DNA from: Anaerococcus mediterraneensis
Lineage (GTDB): Bacteria; Bacillota; Clostridia; Tissierellales; Peptoniphilaceae
Assembly (NCBI RefSeq): GCF_900128415.1
Contig: NZ_LT635772.1
Coordinates: 434,001-498,000, forward strand
Length of the DNA: 64,000 nucleotides
Direction: 5' to 3'
Under the pieces are notes generated by a model, which was not told the origin of the DNA, searched no databases, and saw only the letters and a program-made list of their open reading frames with translations. Each line of letters opens with the position of its first letter. The stretch's first letter is position 1. Shown one piece after another: positions 29,383 to 38,940 of the stretch. The translations under genes were made by a program, and so were the position numbers.

Positions 29383-30451
29383 GAAAAATAAGTTGATCTC
29401 ATCTCTCTTGCAGACAGGCCTAGCTATAATTTTCGGCCTAGTCATGGGAGCTATTGTTATACTGATCTCAAAGGAAAATCCTATAGAAATATACAAGCAG
29501 ATGTTTTCTAAATCCTTCTTTTCATCATATTATTTTTTGCAAACCCTAACTAGGGCCACACCGATTATAATATGCGCCATTGCCACAGCATTTGCCTGGA
29601 GGGCTGGCTACATAAATATAGGTGTTGAAGGCCAGATGATTGTAGGAGGATTTGTCGCTACTGTTGTAGGTCTTTTTGCTCCTGGCCCAAGCTTTTTTGT
29701 TATAATCCTTGCTCTTTTAGCTGGGATAATAGCTGGAGGTCTTTACGGACTCATAGCAGGATTTTTGAAGGCAAAATTTAATGTAAATCTTGTGATTTGT
29801 ACCTTGATGATGAACTATATAGCCAACAATGTTGTATCTTATTTTGTAACCTTTCCCCTAAAGGCTACTTCTGGTGATGGGTTTTCTATCCAGACAGAAG
29901 AAATTAGAAAGGGCCTAAGGTTTTTTAGGATTTTCCCAAATGATACATTCAATATTGGTTTTATTATTGCCCTACTTATAGTTGTATTTTTGCTCTTTGT
30001 AGAAAAGAAAACAGTCTTTGGCTACGAATCCAAAATGACAGGTCTAAATAAAAATTTCGCCAAATATGGTGGTATAAAAGAGATCAGGCTTATGCTTTTG
30101 ACCATGTTTTTATCAGGAGCTATAGCAGGTCTTGCCGGTATAACAGAAATCTACGGAGTCAAATATAGGTACATAGATGCTATGTTTGTATCTACCTCCT
30201 ATGCTTGGACAGGACTAATGGCAGCCCTCATAGCAAGGCTTCATCCTGTGGGTATATTTTTTGCATCAATATTTTTATCAGGACTCCAGGTTGGTGGCCA
30301 GGCTATACAAAGATCTGCCAATGTTCCTTTGCAGATGTCAACAGTTATCCAATCATCAATAACTCTTTTTGTTTCAGTGAAATTTACCTATAATTTCCTA
30401 AAAAACAGAAAGAAAAACAAAAATACAGAAAAAGAATCGAAGGAGGTCTAG
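29375..30451 (+). CDS. nupP: Nucleoside ABC transporter permease (NupP type)
   Basis: 358 residues with about eight to nine helices of the BPD_transp_2 (branched-chain/ribose-type) permease family. Marks include IAFAWRAGYINIGVEGQMIVGG (about residue 72) and MFLSGAIAGLAGITEIYG (about 250). It overlaps the ATPase gene by 8 bp and is followed 4 bp later by the second permease, with which it should form the heteromeric channel. Confidence 0.88.
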   Translation: MNKKNKLISSLLQTGLAIIFGLVMGAIVILISKENPIEIYKQMFSKSFFSSYYFLQTLTRATPIIICAIATAFAWRAGYINIGVEGQMIVGGFVATVVGLFAPGPSFFVIILALLAGIIAGGLYGLIAGFLKAKFNVNLVICTLMMNYIANNVVSYFVTFPLKATSGDGFSIQTEEIRKGLRFFRIFPNDTFNIGFIIALLIVVFLLFVEKKTVFGYESKMTGLNKNFAKYGGIKEIRLMLLTMFLSGAIAGLAGITEIYGVKYRYIDAMFVSTSYAWTGLMAALIARLHPVGIFFASIFLSGLQVGGQAIQRSANVPLQMSTVIQSSITLFVSVKFTYNFLKNRKKNKNTEKESKEV

Positions 30452-30455
30452 GCTT

Positions 30456-31373
30456 ATGGATATGAATTATTTAGCTTCGATAATAAATTCTACAATCAGA
30501 TCAACCACACCAGTCCTATTTGCAGCCCTTGGATCTGCAATATGCTCCAAGGTCGGTGTCTTTAATATTGCCCTTGAGGGCCAGATGCTTATATCCTCTT
30601 TTGTAGCAGTAGTAGTCAATTTTTATACCAAGAGTTTGTTTTTGGCGGTAGGAGCTGGAGTTTTGGCCTCATCTATAGTCGGTCTTGTAGTTGCCATCCT
30701 CCAAGTTAAATACAAGGCTGCAGACATGGTTATAGGTACATCTATAAACCTACTTGTCAGCGCCCTCACAGCCATATTTTTATTTATAATTTTGGGAGCA
30801 AAAGGATCTTTTAGCTCGCCAGAGCTTATATCCCTTACAAAAATCAATCCCCCATCCTTTATGGCAGGGACCTTTATAGGAAGGATTTTTGAAAATCTGA
30901 CCATACTAGATTATATGTCCTATGTGGCAGCTATCCTTACCTATATATTTTTATACAAAACAGTCAAGGGTTTTAGGTGCTTATCTGTTGGTATAAACGA
31001 GCAGGCCGCAACTTCTCTTGGGGTCAACCCTACAAAGATCCAAATGCTAATGGTAATCATCTCTGGTGCCCTTTGCGGACTTGGAGGTAGTGCCCTAGCC
31101 TTGGGACAAGTCACCTTGTTTACAGAAAATATGACAGCTGGTAGGGGCTTTATAGCAATGGCAGCAGCCTCCATGGCCCAAAACCATCCATTGGGCTCCA
31201 TGGTTTCTAGTTTGTTTTTTGGAGCCTGCCAAGCCTATGGTGTAGCAATCCAAAATGTAGTTCCTTCACAACTAACCAAGGCTATACCATATCTTGCAAC
31301 CATAATAGCCCTGGGTGTTTTTGGCAAAAGATCCCAAAGCAGAAAAATAAAAACTAAAAAGGAGAAGATATGA
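30456..31373 (+). CDS. nupQ: Nucleoside ABC transporter permease (NupQ type)
   Basis: 305 residues of the same permease family. The N-terminal segment is STIRSTTPVLFAALGSAICSKVGVFNIALEGQMLISS, followed by VGINEQAATSLGVNP (coupling loop near residue 190) and GALCGLGGSALALGQ. Its last codons overlap the isomerase gene by 4 bp, tying transport to the downstream sugar-phosphate enzymes. Confidence 0.88.
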   Translation: MDMNYLASIINSTIRSTTPVLFAALGSAICSKVGVFNIALEGQMLISSFVAVVVNFYTKSLFLAVGAGVLASSIVGLVVAILQVKYKAADMVIGTSINLLVSALTAIFLFIILGAKGSFSSPELISLTKINPPSFMAGTFIGRIFENLTILDYMSYVAAILTYIFLYKTVKGFRCLSVGINEQAATSLGVNPTKIQMLMVIISGALCGLGGSALALGQVTLFTENMTAGRGFIAMAAASMAQNHPLGSMVSSLFFGACQAYGVAIQNVVPSQLTKAIPYLATIIALGVFGKRSQSRKIKTKKEKI

Positions 31374-32422
31374 AAAGATACGATGAATTGATGCCTTTTT
31401 TATTAAAATACGAAAATGTAGCCTGGTATGAAGATGGCAAGGTCAAAATCCTAGACAGGAGAGTTTATCCTAGAGAAGTCAGATATGAAATCTGTACGAC
31501 CTACCAAGAAGTCATAAAAGCCATCCAAAACCTAGTGACCCAATCAGCTGGTCCATATACGGCTGTCGGCATGGGTATGGCTCTAGCTGCCTACCAGTCC
31601 AAAGACCTAGAGAAAGATGACCAAATCAAATTTTTGCAAAAAGCAGAAAGAGAGCTTGCAAATGCTAGGGTCACAACAGCCTCTAGGTATGGACAAATCA
31701 CATCTAGGGCCCTAGAGATTGGTATAAAGGCTATAGAAGAAGGCAGAGACCCTATAAAACCTATAGTCGATAATATCATAGAAGGCCTTAACCGCAGGTA
31801 CTCAACCATGATCGCCACAGGAGAATACCTCCTAGACCTCATACCAGAAAATGGGACCCTCCTTACCCAATGCTATGGGGAAACTATAATAGGGACCCTC
31901 ATTGCAGCAAGCAAAAAAACTGGCAAAAATTTCAAGGTCATATGTGCAGAGACAAGGCCATTTCTCCAAGGGGCAAGGCTTACAGCTTCTTGCTTTGTAG
32001 AGTCAGGCTTTGATACAACAATTGTCACCGACAATATGATAGGAGATATCATGCAAAAGGGCATGGTAGATGTCTTTAGCTCAGCTGCAGATTCTATTAC
32101 CGAGGACGGATCAGTAGTTAACAAGGTCGGGACCTTCCAGATGGCTCTTTTGGCCAAACATTTTGCTATCCCTTATTATGTGACAGGTATACCTGACAAG
32201 GGCAAGAAATCCCTAGATGATGTCAAAATCGAGATGAGAGATCCAGAAGATGTCCTAAGCCTTGGTGGGGTAAGACACACCCAAAAGGGTGTCAAAGGCT
32301 ATTACCCATCCTTTGACAAGACCCCATCAGACTTGGTGACTGGAGTTGTCACTGACAAGGGAGTTTTTAAGGCAAATGACCTTGGTAAATATTTTGAAAT
32401 CTCAGGCGAGGATTTTTATTAG
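31370..32422 (+). CDS. MtnA-family (eIF2B-like) aldose-phosphate-ketose isomerase
   Basis: 350 residues of the eIF-2B alpha/beta/delta-like isomerase family. The family template is 5-methylthioribose-1-phosphate isomerase. Matching blocks are WYEDGKVKILDRRVYPRE at the start, the catalytic Cys in LLTQCYGETIIGTL (about residue 166), ETRPFLQGARLTA (about 195), the catalytic Asp in SAADSITEDGSVVNKVGTF (about 245), and FAIPYYVTGIP. The usual VRGAPAIG loop is replaced by TQSAGPYTAVG, so the substrate probably differs from canonical MtnA. With phosphorylase upstream and class II aldolase downstream, ribose 1-phosphate, 5-deoxyribose 1-phosphate or methylthioribose 1-phosphate are the likely candidates. 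Confidence 0.82.
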   Translation: MKRYDELMPFLLKYENVAWYEDGKVKILDRRVYPREVRYEICTTYQEVIKAIQNLVTQSAGPYTAVGMGMALAAYQSKDLEKDDQIKFLQKAERELANARVTTASRYGQITSRALEIGIKAIEEGRDPIKPIVDNIIEGLNRRYSTMIATGEYLLDLIPENGTLLTQCYGETIIGTLIAASKKTGKNFKVICAETRPFLQGARLTASCFVESGFDTTIVTDNMIGDIMQKGMVDVFSSAADSITEDGSVVNKVGTFQMALLAKHFAIPYYVTGIPDKGKKSLDDVKIEMRDPEDVLSLGGVRHTQKGVKGYYPSFDKTPSDLVTGVVTDKGVFKANDLGKYFEISGEDFY

Positions 32423-32430
32423 GAGTATAA

Positions 32431-33081
32431 ATGAAATTTGAAAAACAAAGACAGGACCTGGTTGATTTTGGCAAAAAAATGTCTAGAGAGGGCCTATCAC
32501 CAGGCACATCTGGCAACCTATCAATCTATATCAGAGAAGAAAACACAGTCCTAATCTCCCCATCAGGTATTGACTACGAGCTGACAAGGCCAGAGGATAT
32601 AGTGGCTATAGACCTCGATGGCAACATACTAGAGGGAGATAAAAAACCATCATCCGAATGGCATCTCCACACACTTTTTTACAAAAATAAGGACCATATA
32701 AATGCCATAGTCCATACCCACTCAGTCTATGCTACTTGCTTATCAGTCCTAAGAGAGGCCCTTGAACCTATCCACTATGTCATAGCAGATGCCAATACAA
32801 GTAGGGTCCCTTGTGCTGACTATGCGAGGTTTGGGACAGAAAAGCTTGCCCAAAATGCCCTAGAAGCTGCTGGAAAATCTGATGCAGTTTTGCTAGCCAA
32901 CCACGGTATGCTAGCTTGTGGGAAAGACCTAAAGAGTGCTTTTTCTCTGGCCAAAAATATTGAATACCTATCTCACTTGCAAATCTTAAGCAAGTCATGC
33001 GGCTCTCCCGTACTTTTAAGTGAGGATCAAATAGGAGAAGTCCTAGAGGCTTTTAAGACCTATGGTCAGGATAAAAAATAA
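32431..33081 (+). CDS. Class II aldolase (L-fuculose-phosphate aldolase family)
   Basis: 216 residues of the class II aldolase/adducin family. It has GTSGNLSIY (phosphate site), the catalytic Glu in SSEWHLH (about residue 73), zinc ligands in VHTHSVYAT (about 92-94) and NHGMLACG (about 155), and VPCADYARFGTEKLA as in FucA. It splits a ketose 1-phosphate into DHAP and an aldehyde. Directly after the MtnA-like isomerase (8-bp gap), it would cleave ribulose 1-phosphate to glycolaldehyde, 5-deoxyribulose 1-phosphate to acetaldehyde, or methylthioribulose 1-phosphate to methylthioacetaldehyde. The substrate is not decided by sequence alone. Confidence 0.87.
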   Translation: MKFEKQRQDLVDFGKKMSREGLSPGTSGNLSIYIREENTVLISPSGIDYELTRPEDIVAIDLDGNILEGDKKPSSEWHLHTLFYKNKDHINAIVHTHSVYATCLSVLREALEPIHYVIADANTSRVPCADYARFGTEKLAQNALEAAGKSDAVLLANHGMLACGKDLKSAFSLAKNIEYLSHLQILSKSCGSPVLLSEDQIGEVLEAFKTYGQDKK

Positions 33082-33103
33082 TTTTTTCGGCAAAATTTAT
33101 CCA

Positions 33104-33131
33104 TAGACAGGCAAAATTTTCATGGTATAAT
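33104..33131 (+). promoter_or_regulatory. guaB promoter
   Basis: TAGACA (33104-33109), a 16-bp spacer and TATAAT (33126-33131) lie 72 bp upstream of the guaB start. No MerR-type dyad is present, so guaB seems outside the adjacent regulon. Confidence 0.65.
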
Positions 33132-33193
33132 ATGAAAAATATAAAAAAATGTATTGTTTTTATCGGTTGTTTCTAAGTTTTTACTATAATTAG

Positions 33194-34654
<1,461 letters not shown>

Positions 34655-34667
34655 AAACAAAAATAGA

Positions 34668-34700
34668 ATCCATGGGCAAGTCCCATGGATTTTTTCTTTT
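34668..34700 (+). terminator. Terminator of guaB
   Basis: AATCCATGGG and CCCATGGATT form a 10-bp stem around four bases, followed by a T-rich tail. Confidence 0.92.
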
Positions 34701-34904
34701 AGAAAAGCAAAGACAAATATTTTTAAAAATATACAAATTTTTAACCCTAGTATATAAGATCCTCAGTCTAAAAATTGACAAAATCCAAAAAAATTATCCT
34801 ACTCCAGTTTCCCTAAATTCTAAATTTCAAATCTGCGTTAATATCAATATATTTTAAAGAAAAGATAAATCTCACTAAATCTGTACAAGCCTTTTTTATT
34901 TGCT
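34701..34904. other. AT-rich intergenic stretch
   Basis: Apart from the flanking terminators the gap between guaB and the convergent hydrolase gene shows no convincing gene, RNA or repeat. A 61-codon frame at 34672-34857 overlaps the guaB terminator and has no ribosome site. Confidence 0.5.
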
Positions 34905-34976
34905 TAGAAAAAATAAAAACCTAAGCCTATCTGTGGATCTTGTTAGGTTTACAAGTTCCAAAGATAAACTTAGGTT
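34905..34976 (-). terminator. Terminator of the alpha/beta hydrolase gene
   Basis: AACCTAAG (34918-34925) and CTTAGGTT (34969-34976) close a hairpin with inner AGAT/ATCT pairing. On the minus strand it is followed by a T-rich run (34905-34917). Confidence 0.65.
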
Positions 34977-34997
34977 ATTTTTATATTAGGTTTTTAC

Positions 34998-35801
34998 TTA
35001 TATCCTGTTATTGATCCAAGTAATAATATCTCCTATGACCTCATCTTTGATATATTCATTTAAAATCTCATGATAGAGGCCCTTATAAATTTTTATCTGG
35101 CAATCCTTAGAAGAGTTGTTTTCAAAAAAGTCCAAGCTATCCTTGAAATTGACCAAGGCATCATCCCTGCCATGGAGGATATAAACTGGGTAGGCAAAGT
35201 CTTTTTCATTTTCCTTAAACCAAATTAATCCCTCTTTTAGTGCATATAAAAGACCGATTTGGTATTTTTTTAGGTTGAGTGGATCTTTTACATAATCTTC
35301 CACGACCTCTTTTACAGAACATACCCCATCGCCAAGCTCATTTGGCACTTCTATATGAGGATCCAGTCCTGCTTCTACCGCATCTGCAAGCTTATTATTA
35401 TCATGGGTTAGACCACCAGAAGTTATGATACCGGCAAGTTTTTTATCCTTGTATTTGGCCCCATAAAGGGAAACTGCAAAACCACCCATAGAATGACCTA
35501 GCAAAAATACTGGTATGTCAGGATTTTCTTCTATAGCCTTATCTACAATGATATTTACATCTTCTAACATATCATTGTAATCTTTATAAAATCCTCTTTC
35601 GCCTTCTGATTTGCCATGGCCTCTATGGTCAAACCTGTAGGTTGATATTTTTTCTTCGTGAAGTTTTTCTGCCACATAATCATACCTACCCTGGTGTTCT
35701 GCAAGACCGTGGACAATGACAATAGCAGCCCTTGCCCCCTCAATTTCTTCCTTATTGAAAAATAAAGATGTGCCGTCAAATGATTTTATAAAATCTGTCA
35801 T
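34998..35801 (-). CDS. Alpha/beta hydrolase, monoacylglycerol lipase/lysophospholipase type
   Basis: 267 residues of the Hydrolase_4 family. It has IVHGLAEHQGRYDYVAEKL (oxyanion region), YRFDHRGHGKSEGERG, the nucleophile elbow LLGHSMGGFAVSLYG (Ser near residue 101), the acid Asp in ILHGRDDALVNF (about 213), and the His in LYHEILNE (about 243). There is no signal peptide, so it is cytoplasmic. It probably hydrolyses monoacylglycerols or lysophospholipids. It stands alone; the ATG follows GAGGAGGAAAT. Confidence 0.87.
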   Translation of the reverse strand: MTDFIKSFDGTSLFFNKEEIEGARAAIVIVHGLAEHQGRYDYVAEKLHEEKISTYRFDHRGHGKSEGERGFYKDYNDMLEDVNIIVDKAIEENPDIPVFLLGHSMGGFAVSLYGAKYKDKKLAGIITSGGLTHDNNKLADAVEAGLDPHIEVPNELGDGVCSVKEVVEDYVKDPLNLKKYQIGLLYALKEGLIWFKENEKDFAYPVYILHGRDDALVNFKDSLDFFENNSSKDCQIKIYKGLYHEILNEYIKDEVIGDIITWINNRI

Positions 35802-36133
35802 ATTTCCTCCTCGAAAACGTTTTTTTCTTATAAATTCTTACCCATTTTTATAAAAACCCCTACAAATATACATTCTTATTATATATTTTTATCTGTTTTT
35901 CATAAAGCAAATTCTCCCGATCCATAATTTTCTATTTCGTGATTATTTTTATATTTAAATCTTATTATCAAAATCTTTATATATCACAGCCTCGTTTTAC
36001 CCCTTTGTACTTAATCTTTAACCAACTTGTTTTTATTTGTATTAGGGCATTAGGTCTTGCCTGTCCTTTGTATCCTCATACCATAGATCAAGATTGTTAA
36101 CTCATTGTTTTTTGTAGATAATGCAAATCACTC
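35802..36133. other. AT-rich intergenic stretch upstream of the zinc operon
   Basis: This gap separates the divergent hydrolase and zinc genes. Only the hydrolase ribosome site (35806-35816) is clear at the left end. I see no gene or RNA in the remainder. Confidence 0.45.
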
Positions 36134-36162
36134 TTGACAATACGGTTGATAGGTGTTATCAT
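36134..36162 (+). promoter_or_regulatory. Promoter of the zinc operon
   Basis: TTGACA (36134-36139), a 17-bp spacer and TATCAT (36157-36162) form a strong promoter 55 bp before the zinT-like start. Confidence 0.78.
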
Positions 36163-36173
36163 TATCCTAGTTA

Positions 36174-36187
36174 GTTAATCGATTGAC
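36174..36187 (+). promoter_or_regulatory. Candidate zinc-repressor operator
   Basis: GTTAATCGATTGAC is a 14-bp dyad with one mismatch, lying a few bases downstream of the expected transcription start of the zinc operon. The half-site GTTAA resembles the AdcR operator (TTAACYRGTTAA), but the spacing differs. An overlapping imperfect repeat GATAGGTGTTATC lies in the promoter spacer. Confidence 0.45.
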
Positions 36188-36216
36188 AAAAAATATCAAT
36201 AAAAGAGGTAATTATA

Positions 36217-36903
36217 ATGAAAACTAATAAAAAATTCGGTCTAGTAGCCCTATTATCACTTGGACTAATTATGGCTGCTTGCCAAAATGACTCTGCAAAA
36301 GTAGAGACAAAAGAAGAAACAAAGGTAGAAGAACCAGCTAAAGCTGAGGAATCTAAAGAAAAAGAAGAAACAAAAGAAGAAACAAAAGTAGAAGAAAGCC
36401 AAGATCAAGTAAGTATGGCTGATTGGGAAGGCCAATGGAATGATATGGGTGGCTACCTAGAAAAGGCTGAAATCCAAGAAGCATTCAAAACCCTAGCTGA
36501 AAAAGAAAACACAGATGAAGCTTCTGCCAAAGAAGCTTATCTCAAAAAGAGAAAATGTGACTTCGGCGGTCTAGAAATCGCTGGTGACCATGTTAAATTC
36601 TTAAAAGAATTCCCAGATGCTAAGGGCGAAGTAATCGGCGAAGCTGACTATACATTCAAAGAAAAAATCGAAGTTGAACACGGTGGCCACAAACTTGAGT
36701 GGGACGTATTTGAAGCAAACAGCGAAGATGCTCCTTACAAAGTTCTCCTAATGATGCCTATCCACGGAGAGGAAAGCCTAACCCACTTCCACATGAGATA
36801 TGGCGATGACAAAGATAGCCTACTTAAAGAAGAAGGCTGGTACCCAACCTTTGTAAAACCATCTTCTACTGACGCACAAATAATAGATGAAATTACTGAA
36901 TAA
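36217..36903 (+). CDS. zinT: ZinT-domain zinc-binding lipoprotein
   Basis: 228 residues. The lipobox LIMAAC has its Cys near residue 22. A linker of repeated KEETKVEE-like units follows (about 28-65). A ZinT (YodA) domain starts at MADWEGQWNDMGGYL and carries possible zinc histidines in VEHGGHKLEW and LTHFHMRYGDD. ZinT captures zinc and passes it to ZnuA-type receptors. In other Firmicutes the same domain is fused to the receptor (AdcA); here it is a separate gene overlapping the receptor frame by 17 bp. The ATG follows AAAGAGGTAAT. Confidence 0.87.
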   Translation: MKTNKKFGLVALLSLGLIMAACQNDSAKVETKEETKVEEPAKAEESKEKEETKEETKVEESQDQVSMADWEGQWNDMGGYLEKAEIQEAFKTLAEKENTDEASAKEAYLKKRKCDFGGLEIAGDHVKFLKEFPDAKGEVIGEADYTFKEKIEVEHGGHKLEWDVFEANSEDAPYKVLLMMPIHGEESLTHFHMRYGDDKDSLLKEEGWYPTFVKPSSTDAQIIDEITE

Positions 36904-38272
36904 AACCTCTCCCCAAGCTAAGATTAAAAAAAATCTTAGCTTGGGCAGGTCCAAGAAAAAATTCTTTGCAATTTTTTCTATCTTTATTCTCTTTATGGCA
37001 AGTGCCTGCTCCAAAAATGACAAAAACTCGGCTGGTAAACCCCTAATATATACTTCATTCTATCCAGTCCATGACCTTTGTCAGATGATAGGAGCAGATA
37101 CAGTTGATGTAGAAAGTTTTATGCCCCTTGACAAAGACCCCCACATTTGGGAGCCTAGCCCTAAGGATATGAAAAGACTTGCTTCTTGTGATCTTTTGGT
37201 GGTAAATGGAGCAAATATGGAGCCTTGGCTAGATACAGTCAGGGAAAATCTCCCAGATTTGGATATCCTAAAACTATCTGACTCTGTTGATCTTATAACC
37301 TACAAGGGAGCAGCTGCTATCGGTGATTTTCAATACCTAGCTAGGCTTGACTTAGAAAAAGGCAAATCCAAAATAGATTTTGGCCATACCCACGAAGACA
37401 TGATGAGGGTAGCCTTTATAAAAGATGAGGGCCTAGAGGGCAAGGATTTGGTAAAAAAATGCAAGGATATTATGAGCCAAAAAGGCGAGCTTATCCACCA
37501 AAACTCCACTACAAAAATAGAAGAAGGCAAGGTTTATGGTATAGAAATGGGCCATGAATCTGGCCAAGTATTTTTTGATTTTCCAGAATCTGGCAAGTGG
37601 ATTTTTATAGCAGATAGGATCAGCGAAGACCTACTTCCTTATAATATTGCTGATAAAGATGGTAATTTCCTAAAGGATGATGGCAAAGAAGTATCTCTAA
37701 TGGAGGGCTCATCCTCAGGTTTTGATAAAATAACCTACGACCCTCATTCTTGGCTATCAATAGTCAATGCAAAAAAATACCTAAATGCTATCCAGGAAAA
37801 GCTGATAGAAAAATATCCAAAAAATGAAAGAATATATAAAAAAAATAAACTAAAATATGTAGACCAATTGACAGATATAGACGCAGAGTATAAGGAAAAA
37901 TTCTCCAAACTAGCAAAGGAGAGAAAAAATTTCCTAACCCTCCATTATGCCTACGCTTATCTAGCTAGAGATTTTGACCTAACCCAGTACCCTCTCCAGG
38001 GTCTTACAAGCCTTGAAAGTCCTAGTCTAAAGACAATCAAAAAGGCCGTTGATTTTTCTAATTACAACCATATATCAACAGTTTTTTATGAGTATGGACA
38101 AAATCCAAAACAGGCTGCCTCCCTTGCAGAGGAGATAGGTGGAGAAACCTCTCCACTAGCTTCTATGGAGTATGTCTCAAAAGAGCAAAAGGATAAAAAT
38201 CAAAATTATATAGATCTGATGAGAATGAACCTAGAAAATCTCTACAAGTCTATGACCAAGGAGGAAAGATGA
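36887..38272 (+). CDS. znuA: Zinc ABC transporter substrate-binding lipoprotein (ZnuA/AdcA family) with internal insert
   Basis: 461 residues, well over the usual ~310. The lipobox region FMASAC follows an atypical 16-residue lysine-rich lead. Metal-site segments are KDPHIWEPSPKD (about residue 85), DPHSWLSIV (about 285) and LHYAYAYLARDF (about 350). About 110 extra residues lie between the first two sites (about 140-270) and contain GHTHEDMMR and FDFPESGKWIFIADRI. In this family the position is a His-rich loop. The start is uncertain: codons 9-20 contain a perfect 14-bp hairpin (36912-36945) and no ribosome site is clear upstream of 36887, so coupling to zinT is likely. Confidence 0.83.
   Translation: MKLLNKTSPQAKIKKNLSLGRSKKKFFAIFSIFILFMASACSKNDKNSAGKPLIYTSFYPVHDLCQMIGADTVDVESFMPLDKDPHIWEPSPKDMKRLASCDLLVVNGANMEPWLDTVRENLPDLDILKLSDSVDLITYKGAAAIGDFQYLARLDLEKGKSKIDFGHTHEDMMRVAFIKDEGLEGKDLVKKCKDIMSQKGELIHQNSTTKIEEGKVYGIEMGHESGQVFFDFPESGKWIFIADRISEDLLPYNIADKDGNFLKDDGKEVSLMEGSSSGFDKITYDPHSWLSIVNAKKYLNAIQEKLIEKYPKNERIYKKNKLKYVDQLTDIDAEYKEKFSKLAKERKNFLTLHYAYAYLARDFDLTQYPLQGLTSLESPSLKTIKKAVDFSNYNHISTVFYEYGQNPKQAASLAEEIGGETSPLASMEYVSKEQKDKNQNYIDLMRMNLENLYKSMTKEER
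36912..36945 (+). other. Perfect hairpin across the zinT-znuA junction
   Basis: CCCAAGCTAAGATT (36912-36925) pairs base for base with 36932-36945 around a loop of six A. No T run follows. It falls in the first codons of znuA just after the zinT stop and may protect zinT mRNA or tune znuA translation. Confidence 0.7.
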
Positions 38273-38940
38273 AAGCAATAGAAATAAAAGATTTGACCTT
38301 TGCCTACAATAAAATCCCTGTCATAAATTCTTGTGATTTTGACCTAGAGATGGGAGATTTGGCCCTTATTTTGGGCGGCAATGGTAGCGGCAAATCCACC
38401 CTCATAAAACTTATGATGGGCGAGCTAAAAAAAGATTCTGGGTCTATAAAACTTTTAGGGAAAAATATAGAAAATTACAAGTCATTCAAAGAAATTGGCT
38501 ATGTCCCTCAGATAAATATAGTCAATAAAATCTCCTTTCCAATAACTTGTTTGGAGCTTGTATCCCTAAATCTCTACGAAGACTTTGGCCCTATAAAAAT
38601 CCCAAGGAAATCTCACTACGACAAGGCTAGAGAAATCCTTATAAAAATGGGCATGGAAGCCTATATAAATACCCCCGTCAATGAACTATCAGGTGGTCTT
38701 GCCCAAAGGGCAATGATTGCCAAGGCTATGATAAACAATCCACAAATACTCATCCTTGATGAGCCAACAGCTGGAGTTGACAAGGATAGCAAGAAAAATT
38801 TCTTTGAAACTGTAGATATACTTTCAGAAAAATTTAATATTTCAATAGTAATGGTAACTCACGAGCTAAAAGAAATGGAAAGTCTAGATTTAGATATGAA
38901 AAAATATCAGATGATAGAAGGGAGGCTTGTAAAATGTTAG
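38269..38940 (+). CDS. znuC: Zinc ABC transporter ATP-binding protein
   Basis: 223 residues with Walker A GGNGSGKST near residue 37, signature LSGGLAQRAMIAKAM, Walker B LILDEPTAGVD, and switch His in VTHELKEME. It is the length expected for ZnuC/AdcC. The start overlaps znuA (ATGA) and the end overlaps znuB by 7 bp, so the three form one transporter unit. Confidence 0.93.
   Translation: MKAIEIKDLTFAYNKIPVINSCDFDLEMGDLALILGGNGSGKSTLIKLMMGELKKDSGSIKLLGKNIENYKSFKEIGYVPQINIVNKISFPITCLELVSLNLYEDFGPIKIPRKSHYDKAREILIKMGMEAYINTPVNELSGGLAQRAMIAKAMINNPQILILDEPTAGVDKDSKKNFFETVDILSEKFNISIVMVTHELKEMESLDLDMKKYQMIEGRLVKC

Noticed and set aside
34672..34857. 61-codon frame after guaB
   Set aside because: It begins within the guaB terminator, has no ribosome site and has AT-driven composition.
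36912..36945. Terminator between zinT and znuA
   Set aside because: The hairpin is perfect but has no T run after it and lies within znuA codons; the operon must be read through.
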